DNA of 9,031 nucleotides from CAZILN01 sp964540005 (GTDB lineage Bacteria > Bacteroidota > Bacteroidia > Bacteroidales > SM23-62). Made by a program: the position numbers and the translations under genes. A model generated the notes under the pieces. The model ran no database searches and was not told where the DNA came from. It was given only the letters and a program-made list of their open reading frames with translations. The DNA lies in the NCBI GenBank assembly GCA_964540005.1, contig CAZILN010000355.1, positions 1 to 9,031 on the forward strand. Direction: 5' to 3'. Below, in pieces: positions 1 through 6,284 of this stretch. The first letter of the stretch is position 1. Every line of letters starts with the position of its first letter.

Positions 1-2196
1 GTGATCCGTTTCCAGGCCATGATCCGGTAAATGTTCCTGCAACCGGTCCTCAGTACCATCCTGCTGATCCTCCGGCGATTCAGCGGCAAGGTCATTTTCG
101 GTAACTATAGCCGGGTAATCAACGGGCTCCCTGTTTCCGGAATTATCCAGGTCGACATCAAGCATGGCCCTGACCGATTGAAGGAATCCTTCGAGCATCA
201 CCTTGTCTTCACCTCCTTCATCAAGGACTCCTGTAAATACAGACTTTTTAAATTCAAGCAGATGGAGTATCCTGTGTTCGATGGAGAATTCAGAAATCAG
301 GTTAAATACTTGTATGTGTTTTTTCTGGCCAAGCCGGTATATTCTTCCGATTCGTTGTTCCAGCACGGCCGGATTCCATGGCAGGTCAATGTTAATGAGA
401 ATATTGGCGCTCTGAAGATTAACGCCCACGCCACCCGCATCCGTAGAAAGGAATAATTTCAATGCCTGGTCACGCTGAAACCTTTCGATCATTGTTCTAC
501 GTTGCACGGCAGGAATATCGCCATTAAGATATTCATACTGCAGGCCCATTTTATCAATCTCGCCGGTCAGCAGGTCAAACATCTTTTTCCACTGGCTGAA
601 GATCACCATTTTGTTGCTTTGGTCTTCTGTAATCTCCCGTATAAGACTCTTTAATTCATTGATCTTATTGCCGAAATTAGTTTTTGTGTCCAGTATATAG
701 GTTGAATCCGAAACCATGCGCATGCAGTTCAGGCATATAAGCAGGTTCTGTCTGTCTTCTTCGCTCAGGTAGCCCTGCAAGATCCATTTATTAGCCAGCC
801 GGGCAACAACTTCATAATAATCCTTGTGATCAGATTTCTGTTCAGCGGTCATCTCCACAAAGAAATTCTTATCAATCCTTCCCGGAAGCTGGTCCATGAT
901 CTCCTTCTTTGTACGTCTGATCAGAATATCCTCCAGTGTTTTATTAATGGTCCTGAGGTTTTTATACCCGACCAGTTTCCCGTATTCATCCAGCACCTGG
1001 TGATTGTGAAGAAAGCGGAACAAGGGTCCGAGTTTGTACCGGTCAATGTATTCCACGATGGAATGCAATTCGTCTATCCTGTTCTCCAGGGGTGTTCCCG
1101 TTGTCACTATGGTATAATCGGAAAGGATCTTCTTAACAGATTTTGCCGCGAGTGTCTTCCAGTTCTTGATTCTCTGCGCCTCGTCAACAATCACCAGGTC
1201 TGCCTCCCATTCATTGATCAGGTCCAGATCATTGCGGGCCATGCCGTAACTGATGATCTTATAAAACCCGTTCTCCCGGTAAAGTTCCTTCCTTTTATGG
1301 ACCAGGCCTTCAACAACACAGGCGTTCTTTCCGGTAAATTTACTGATCTCAGACTTCCACTGATACTTTAAAGAAGTAGGGCATATCACCAGTACCCTGT
1401 TCACATTAAAATACCTGGTAAAAATTTCAACGGCTGCTATGGCCTGTATGGTTTTTCCAAGCCCCATATCATCGGCAAGCAATACCCTGCCTGCTTTAAT
1501 GATCCCGATGACGCCTTCTTTTTGATAGGAGTAAAGCCTGGTGTGGATCAGGCTGTCAAAGATCTTGCTTTCCGGCCCATTGGGAAAGATTTCCTTTAGC
1601 TTTTCTTTCCTGTCCCTGTTCCTTTTGTACTGTATAATGTATTCAAATACATCAGGATAGATCCTGAAGGCCGGATCCGCTTTAAGGGTCTGTTTGATAA
1701 AATCATCCAGTTCGTAGATCATGCCTGGCAAAAGGATGCCATGTTTGTCGAAAAATGTGTCTTCATTCTCATAATGCATACCGGCATCAGCTTTTTTCAG
1801 GCGGATAAGCCTTTTATGACCATAAAGGATGCTCAGAGAGGAATACTCATTTTTCTGTAATTGAGTAAAGTACTTCTGGTTCTTTTTAAGTCTGAGTAGA
1901 TGAAGCAGAACATATTCGACATGTTTGCATGTTGCCAGCGTATTGACCTTGAAATCCGGGCATGAACAATAATTAAAACTGCTGATGTTATCCCTGATTG
2001 AAACCTTATATGTTTTATTTGTTTCAGGGTTAAAAACCTCAAAATCTGAATATACCGGGTGATTGCCCAGGTTTTTAAGCCTGAAATTCTGTTCAGATGC
2101 AAACTGTTTCCGCAGTTCCGCCTGCCACTGATCAAGAGTCATGTCCCTGGGTTTCCTGTAATAGGGTATCCTTTTCCTGGTCTCTGATCCCGGCAT
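1..2196 (-). CDS. SWIM zinc-finger SNF2-family DNA helicase/translocase (3' end outside window)
   Basis: ATP-driven double-stranded DNA translocase of helicase superfamily 2, probably cytoplasmic and acting in nucleoprotein remodelling, transcription or repair. The frame is open for 732 codons from ATG 2196 to the left edge; an in-frame stop lies upstream at 2263-2265, and no ATG lies between. Visible in order: a SWIM zinc finger with Cys77-x-Cys79-x10-Cys90-x-His92; motif I DDMGLGKT at 242-249 (Lys248 binds ATP phosphate); motif II DEAQ at 338-341, a common bacterial SNF2 variant of DEAH; motif V around TDAGGVGVNLQ near 585-595; and motif VI QRIGRIYRLGQ at 614-624 with the arginine finger. 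Both RecA-like lobes are therefore present, and only an acidic tail runs off the edge. The upstream bases show no Shine-Dalgarno sequence, as is usual in Bacteroidota. Met19 (2140-2142) is an alternative start. SWIM plus SNF2 is a widespread chromosomal arrangement, and nothing nearby points to a specialised system. Confidence 0.93.
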   Translation of the reverse strand, partial: MPGSETRKRIPYYRKPRDMTLDQWQAELRKQFASEQNFRLKNLGNHPVYSDFEVFNPETNKTYKVSIRDNISSFNYCSCPDFKVNTLATCKHVEYVLLHLLRLKKNQKYFTQLQKNEYSSLSILYGHKRLIRLKKADAGMHYENEDTFFDKHGILLPGMIYELDDFIKQTLKADPAFRIYPDVFEYIIQYKRNRDRKEKLKEIFPNGPESKIFDSLIHTRLYSYQKEGVIGIIKAGRVLLADDMGLGKTIQAIAAVEIFTRYFNVNRVLVICPTSLKYQWKSEISKFTGKNACVVEGLVHKRKELYRENGFYKIISYGMARNDLDLINEWEADLVIVDEAQRIKNWKTLAAKSVKKILSDYTIVTTGTPLENRIDELHSIVEYIDRYKLGPLFRFLHNHQVLDEYGKLVGYKNLRTINKTLEDILIRRTKKEIMDQLPGRIDKNFFVEMTAEQKSDHKDYYEVVARLANKWILQGYLSEEDRQNLLICLNCMRMVSDSTYILDTKTNFGNKINELKSLIREITEDQSNKMVIFSQWKKMFDLLTGEIDKMGLQYEYLNGDIPAVQRRTMIERFQRDQALKLFLSTDAGGVGVNLQSANILINIDLPWNPAVLEQRIGRIYRLGQKKHIQVFNLISEFSIEHRILHLLEFKKSVFTGVLDEGGEDKVMLEGFLQSVRAMLDVDLDNSGNREPVDYPAIVTENDLAAESPEDQQDGTEDRLQEHLPDHGLETDH

Positions 2197-2271
2197 TATG
2201 TAGAGATTTTCAATTGAATATACATTCAAAGATAATACATAACTCAGAATATACCTTTGGATTTATTACAG

Positions 2272-2323
2272 CAGGATTTCCCATTCTCTTACAGACAGGA
2301 TTTTTCCTGCTTTACCAGGATTT
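2272..2323. repeat. Three short CAGGATTT direct repeats
   Basis: The octamer CAGGATTT occurs at 2272-2279, 2296-2303 and 2316-2323, at spacings of 24 and 20 bp, between the Fic gene and the helicase gene. The middle copy also forms a small hairpin, CAGGA-TTTT-TCCTG, at 2296-2309. The copies are short and unevenly spaced, so this is not a CRISPR. It resembles the degenerate AGGATT-rich spacer sequence that I recall from Bacteroidota genomes; I cannot confirm that here. Confidence 0.4.
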
Positions 2324-2326
2324 CTT

Positions 2327-2350
2327 GAGTCTTGGGTAGGAATAAGACTC
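2327..2350 (-). terminator. Weak inverted repeat downstream of the Fic gene
   Basis: A perfect 7-bp stem, GAGTCTT/AAGACTC, encloses a 10-base loop and starts 17 bases past the Fic stop codon, read on the minus strand. No T-run follows it on that strand, so an intrinsic terminator is possible but weak. It may only separate the Fic transcript from the helicase gene. Confidence 0.25.
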
Positions 2351-2367
2351 GTAAGAGATTTTGACTC

Positions 2368-3495
2368 CTATTCCTGGAATAGTTTTATATAATCACTGAA
2401 AATGAATGATCTGTTTCTTTTCGATCCGGTAATCTCAGTAAGGATTTCCATTTTCTCCAAATCTTCTATTAATTTATAGGCAGATGGTAATGAAAGTGAA
2501 GTAATCTCCGCAACATTATTTGCATTGACCATTGGCTTATTATATAGAAATTCAAGAACGCGTATGGCTTTTGGCATCCTGCTCCCTAATTTCTGAACTT
2601 TCAGATCGATGGAAGATTTTAACTTCAGGATAGAATCAAAAGTTGTGATGCCATTTTTTGCTATCTCAATTATCCCGGTTAAAAAGAATAAAATCCATTG
2701 AACCAAATCGTTATTCTCTCTTACGCGGGATAAATTATCAAAATACAACCGTCGGTTTTTTTCAAAGAAATCAGAGAGATATAATACCGGCCTTTTCAAT
2801 ATATCTTTACTCACAAGATAGAGGGGGATAATCAACCTTCCCATTCTTCCGTTTCCATCAAGGAATGGATGAATTGTCTCGAACTGGTAATGGATAATAG
2901 CTATTTTAATCAGATCAGGGAGAAGTATATTCTCGTTGTGAATAAATTTTTCTAAATCGCTCATATAATCCGGAACTGAAGTGTGTACAGGTGGAATATA
3001 AAGGGCATCCTGAAGAGTGGCACCACCAATCCAGTTCTGGCTTTTACGGAATTGTCCGGGAAGCCTGCCTTCTCCTCTTACTCCTTGCATCAATGTTTTG
3101 TGAGTATCCTTTATGAGTCTGTTCGACAACGGCAGCTCCTTAAGTTTATGGATTGCTTGATTTATTGCATTAATATAATTCTGAACTTCAACCCAATCAT
3201 TTCTATTCTCCGGAGGAATATATTCCACATCCAATATTGCATCCTCCAGGTTTGTCCTTGTGCCTTCAATTTTACTGGACTGTGTAGCCTCTTTTATTAC
3301 GTGCATGCTTATAAATAGGTCTATATTAGGCAGGTATTCAGAAAACATGTCCAATCTTCCAAGCTGCCTGTCAGCCATGCTCAGTAAATATGAAATCTTT
3401 GGATTATTCAATGCCCATTCCCGGTTGATCAATTCAGGCTGGAAACTTTTATAATATCCTTGACGGATTATTTTACCAGATCGAAAATTTTGCAT
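2368..3495 (-). CDS. Fic/DOC-family protein, class II, with C-terminal winged helix
   Basis: Cytoplasmic Fic-domain protein of 375 residues. The family usually transfers AMP from ATP to a hydroxyl side chain of a target protein. The complete catalytic loop HPFLDGNGRMGR is at 209-220: His209 is the general base, and the DGNGR segment binds Mg and phosphates. An N-terminal Fic_N region precedes it and contains SSKIEG at 73-78, matching the (S/T)xxxE(G/N) inhibitory helix of class II Fic proteins. In these, Glu77 obstructs productive ATP binding, so the enzyme should be self-restrained. Residues about 308-368 form a predicted winged helix, an architecture common in bacterial Fic proteins. ATG 3495 opens with MQNFRSG and no strong ribosome-binding site is visible. 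There is no adjacent small antitoxin gene, consistent with the inhibitor being built in. All key residues are intact. The target cannot be deduced from sequence. Confidence 0.94.
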   Translation of the reverse strand: MQNFRSGKIIRQGYYKSFQPELINREWALNNPKISYLLSMADRQLGRLDMFSEYLPNIDLFISMHVIKEATQSSKIEGTRTNLEDAILDVEYIPPENRNDWVEVQNYINAINQAIHKLKELPLSNRLIKDTHKTLMQGVRGEGRLPGQFRKSQNWIGGATLQDALYIPPVHTSVPDYMSDLEKFIHNENILLPDLIKIAIIHYQFETIHPFLDGNGRMGRLIIPLYLVSKDILKRPVLYLSDFFEKNRRLYFDNLSRVRENNDLVQWILFFLTGIIEIAKNGITTFDSILKLKSSIDLKVQKLGSRMPKAIRVLEFLYNKPMVNANNVAEITSLSLPSAYKLIEDLEKMEILTEITGSKRNRSFIFSDYIKLFQE

Positions 3496-3573
3496 AGTTA
3501 AATCTTAAATAAGGAATGCGCTAATTTAATAAAAATTTAAAAAACTTAAATAAAACAGGGATTAATTTAAGAA

Positions 3574-3585
3574 AATTTCGAAATT
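3574..3585. promoter_or_regulatory. 12-bp palindrome AATTTCGAAATT in the Fic/GntP gap
   Basis: A perfect palindrome lies in the very AT-rich 131-bp gap between the broken transporter and the Fic gene. An imperfect arm (TTAAG...CTTTAA) extends the symmetry to roughly 3567-3591. It is about 80 bp upstream of the Fic start on the minus strand, so it could be an operator or the end of the transporter transcript. In sequence this AT-rich, chance symmetry is also possible. Confidence 0.25.
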
Positions 3586-3626
3586 CTTTAATAGCCGGCC
3601 TATCTATTTATGAATACATATCATTC

Positions 3627-4813
3627 CTAATTAAAAATCCCAGTAAATGCCAGGATTTCAGTTTGTTCTTGTAGTCCGATTAATCCCATTACTCCGACAG
3701 TAGTCTCCATAACCGTCCATGTGCGCAGGGTTTCCTTAACGGTAAGATTAAAATATTCTTTGAACATCCAAAAGCCACCATCATTGACATGAGAAAACAT
3801 CAGACTTCCGGAACCAATTGCAAGAACCATTAATTCCGGATTAACAGAAGCGTCGCTAACAAATGGAAGAACAATTCCTGCCGCAGTCAATCCGGCAACG
3901 GTAGCCGATCCTACAAATACCCGGATCACTGTTGCGATCAACCAGGCTAAAATTAACGGAGATATGGTGGAGCCTTTTAACAGATCTCCAATAAAATCAC
4001 TAACACCACTATCCACTAAAATTTCTTTAAATGCACCGGCACCCGCAATAATTAAAATGTACCATAATGATACTTGAGATGGACCTGGAAAGGGAATCAA
4101 TGACTTCTGTCATTTTTTTACCCCGGGCTAATCCTAAGGTATAAATAGCTACCAGAACTGAAATCAACATCGCAATTACAGGATTACCGATGAAGCTGAT
4201 AATTTTATTGAACATAAAATTTCCGGGTAATAAATACTCTAAAATTGTAGATACGCCGATTAAAATTACCGGTAGCAAGGCAGAAAAAATACTTACTCCC
4301 ATTCCTGGCATCAAACATAAGCGCAATGGCAGTCGGAGCAGGATGCGGCGGCAGGTAACCATGTGTAACAGATAAAGAAGCCAGCATTGGCAAACCGACA
4401 TATATCAGTGGTAATCCAACAGAAGCCGCAACGGTAAATACCAAAGGAACCAGGATGACAAATCCAACCTCATAAAACATTGGAATTCCAACGATGAATC
4501 CTGCTAATACAACGGCCCATTGAATATACTTCACACCAAAAGCAGATACCGGTTTAGAAGTAATTCGCTGTGCCGCTCCGCTGTCTGCAACAAGTTTACC
4601 CAGCATGGCACCCAATCCCAGGATCATGACCAGAAAACCGAGTGTTTTTCCTATTCCCGTTTCAATGGATTGAACAACGCTTTCCAGTTCCATTCCCTCC
4701 GCAATACCCACAAGAAGAGAAACAATGATAAAAGAAATAAACGCATCGAATTTGAAGACAGCTATTAAGATAAAGAGGATGACTATTCCTATAATAACAA
4801 TGAATAAAGGCAT
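3627..4813 (-). pseudogene. GntP-family gluconate/sugar-acid:H+ symporter, disrupted by an internal deletion and a frameshift
   Basis: Remnant of an inner-membrane importer for gluconate or a related sugar acid. Three frames each carry part of one GntP protein. Frame A (4813 to about 4310) begins MPLFIVIIGIVILF and includes the conserved THGYLPPHPAPTAIALMF. Frame B (about 4311-4060) carries MPGMGVSIFSALLPV to the LARGKKMTEVI region. Frame C (about 4058 to the stop at 3627) has IIAGAGAFKEILVDSG, GSATVAGLTAAG and FSHVNDGGFWMFKEYFNL, then the normal C-terminus. The A-to-B join at 4309-4315 loses about 50 residues of the usual middle section, judged from memory of E. coli GntT, as well as the frame. 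The B-to-C shift fits one extra base near 4059-4062. The remaining 395 codons compare with about 440 in the family. The gene lies 35 bp downstream of the beta-helix gene, probably in one operon. A functional transporter is very unlikely unless the lesions are assembly errors. Confidence 0.88.
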
Positions 4814-4848
4814 ATTGAAAATTTTGAGGTGTTAGCTGGTACTTTCTA

Positions 4849-5898
4849 TTACCATTTTTGTGGAGAATTAGGGTTTTTACCGGGGTCAGATTCACTCACT
4901 TTTACTTCAGGATGTAAATACATGCTCGTGCCGCAATCAGATATGGTATTTCCGTAAACGTAGTTTTGCAGGCCCAGATTTTTCCAGTTATTACCGTATA
5001 TTCCTTTGTCGGCACAGTTGTAAACGGTGTTATTCAGGATATATACTCCGGTTCCAAAAAACATTATGCCATTATTCCAATCAGAATATCCATCTGAAAC
5101 ATTCCAAACAGTGTTGTTTTCTACCCAAACATCACGCTTTTCAGAAAGCCTGTATTCGTTCTCTATCGAATTTTCTGTACCCTCGACAGTTATGCCTGCC
5201 TCGTTATGCTGCACACTGGTGCCCGGATGGATATCATGAATTTTATTATTCCTGACTGTTACATGAAAGCTTTCTCCTTTAATGTTTATACCTTCGGCGT
5301 TCCCGGTTTCATAAATATGATTACCCTCAATCCAGATGTATTCGCAGTTGTCAGGAAAGTTATTACGATAAGATCCGCTTCCTATATAAATGCCCTCGGC
5401 CCATTTGGACCTGAACTGGCCTGTGTTGTGTATGTTGTTTCCTAATATATCAATATACCGTGATGACCTTCCGATATGGGATCCTTCCTGCCCGGTATTA
5501 TAAATTTCGTTATTCCTTATTATAATGTGCGAAGAACTTTTTACATAGATTCCCCACATCGCGTTTATAAATGTCAATCCTTCAATAACAATATAACTGC
5601 AATTGGTAATCTCCAATGAACTCCCTCTTGTTATTGTATCTCCTGAAACAATTACAGCCTCTGAACCATCTGCCCTGATAACAAGCGGGGCTTTTTCTGA
5701 ATATTTTTTGTTTGACAGGATAAGGTTTGTATATGTACCTTGTTTTACAAGAACTGTATCCCCTCCTTTTGCATTATTTAATATTTCATTCAGATCTTCA
5801 CCGGGATTAACTACAATTATATTAGCCTGAGTTGCCTGGAACATAGTTCCAAAAGTCAGGATCATTAAAAAGGTTTTCGATGCTGTCATAATCTTCAT
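4849..5898 (-). CDS. Exported right-handed parallel beta-helix protein (pectate-lyase-like fold)
   Basis: Predicted secreted or periplasmic protein of 349 residues. Residues 1-25 form a Sec signal peptide: a Lys-containing start, hydrophobic FLMILTFGTMF, and probable cleavage after TQA. The opening NPGEDLNEILNNAKGGDTVLV is typical at the N-cap of pectate-lyase-like helices. Repeated coils with an asparagine ladder follow: RNNEIYN (128-134), GNNIHN (153-158), GNHIYE (192-197), RNNKIHD (216-222), ENNTVWN (260-266), LNNTVYN (288-294) and GNTISD (316-321). AEGIYIG (167-173) and AEGINIK (201-207) recur in the loops. The fold includes polysaccharide lyases, hydrolases and binding proteins, and I see no catalytic set that fixes the activity. 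The adjacent sugar-acid transporter gene suggests uronic-acid polysaccharides, which is inference. Met4 is an alternative start. The frame looks intact, in contrast with the neighbouring genes. Confidence 0.85.
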   Translation of the reverse strand: MKIMTASKTFLMILTFGTMFQATQANIIVVNPGEDLNEILNNAKGGDTVLVKQGTYTNLILSNKKYSEKAPLVIRADGSEAVIVSGDTITRGSSLEITNCSYIVIEGLTFINAMWGIYVKSSSHIIIRNNEIYNTGQEGSHIGRSSRYIDILGNNIHNTGQFRSKWAEGIYIGSGSYRNNFPDNCEYIWIEGNHIYETGNAEGINIKGESFHVTVRNNKIHDIHPGTSVQHNEAGITVEGTENSIENEYRLSEKRDVWVENNTVWNVSDGYSDWNNGIMFFGTGVYILNNTVYNCADKGIYGNNWKNLGLQNYVYGNTISDCGTSMYLHPEVKVSESDPGKNPNSPQKW

Positions 5899-5914
5899 TT
5901 AGACTGTTAAAGAT

Positions 5915-5926
5915 ACAGTAAACTGT
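5915..5926. promoter_or_regulatory. Palindrome ACAGT-AA-ACTGT upstream of the beta-helix gene
   Basis: A perfect 5-bp inverted repeat with a 2-base spacer lies 17-28 bp upstream of the beta-helix start codon on the minus strand. TGTACC is repeated directly at 5924-5929 and 5951-5956 beside it. This is a plausible operator position for the beta-helix/transporter operon, but I can name no regulator, and the match is short enough to be chance. I saw no clear Bacteroidota-type TAnnTTTG promoter here. Confidence 0.25.
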
Positions 5927-6014
5927 ACCACCTTCGATATCCAAAAGTGTACCGGTAAAGGTATTAATTTAAGGTTAAGACAGGGTAATTAGTGATTCAT
6001 TAGCTCTTTTCACC

Positions 6015-6021
6015 AAGGAGG
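6015..6021 (+). promoter_or_regulatory. Orphan Shine-Dalgarno-like AAGGAGG with no reading frame behind it
   Basis: AAGGAGG is a near-perfect anti-16S match, but the nearest plausible start (TTG at 6026) reads only TTG-ACA-GCC-TGA. No gene follows in any frame. It may be the remains of a lost gene start in the decayed region, or chance. The ATPase fragment begins about 75 bp farther on. Confidence 0.2.
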
Positions 6022-6095
6022 AAAATTGACAGCCTGATTCCGATTAATTTCAGGATACTAATCTATAAGAAGAAGATCCTGCCAAAACACACAAA

Positions 6096-6284
6096 TTGTT
6101 ACAATTAGAGAGAAATATAGATCAGGAGTTACTGAATTGGAAAGAGGAATCGGAACAAAAGCCATTGCTTGTAAGAGGGGCAGGACAAATTAGGAAATCT
6201 TCATCCATAAGAAAGTCAGGAGAAAGTTTTGATTCTTTTTTAGAAATAAACTTTGAGGAACATAAAGGAGAACCCTTGATATGA
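6096..6284 (+). pseudogene. N-terminal fragment of an AAA_14/DUF4143-type ATP-binding protein
   Basis: Only the first 55 or so residues of a protein normally several hundred residues long survive. Family members open with ERxIDxxLxxWK, then KPLLVRGARQVGKSS (Walker A), then FDxFLEINFEE. Here ERNIDQELLNWK, KPLLVRGAGQIRKSSSIRK and SFDSFLEINFEEHK are all recognisable. The Walker A motif has lost its invariant glycine: GAGQIRKS replaces GxxxxGKS, with Arg before the Lys. The frame has no ATG; it could only start at TTG 6096, and an in-frame TAA lies at 6066. Homology stops near 6263 and the frame ends in GEPLI at TGA 6282-6284, overlapping the next gene's ATG by ATGA. The fragment is a dead remnant. 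Family members are ATPases of uncertain role, often found as scattered accessory genes. The match is from recalled family consensus, not a search. Confidence 0.75.
6264..6270 (+). promoter_or_regulatory. Ribosome-binding site AAAGGAG for the molybdopterin dehydrogenase
   Basis: AAAGGAG lies 10 bases before ATG 6281, ideal spacing, and decides that start over downstream candidates. It lies inside the tail of the truncated ATPase frame. The junction between the two gene remnants must therefore fall just upstream of it, near 6255-6264. Confidence 0.6.

Noticed and set aside
31..1371. Plus-strand open frames over the helicase gene (31-456, 826-1371)
   Set aside because: They are antisense to an uninterrupted 732-codon SNF2 frame with all the expected motifs, and their translations match no recognisable family.
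2272..2323. CRISPR array
   Set aside because: The repeats are only 8 bp with uneven 12-16 bp gaps, and no cas gene is present.
1..3495. SNF2 helicase plus Fic protein as a new defence pair
   Set aside because: The SWIM-SNF2 type is a widespread chromosomal protein, the Fic protein carries its own inhibitor, the genes are separated by 171 bp with their own starts, and no methyltransferase, nuclease or phospholipase-like partner is present.
4027..4401. Programmed frameshifting to make a full-length transporter
   Set aside because: About 50 family residues are absent at the first join and there is a second shift, so no recoding event could restore the protein. I saw no slippery site with a downstream structure.
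6026..6055. TTGACA at 6026 as a sigma-70-type -35 box
   Set aside because: No properly spaced -10 box follows, and this promoter type is not usual for the suspected phylum.
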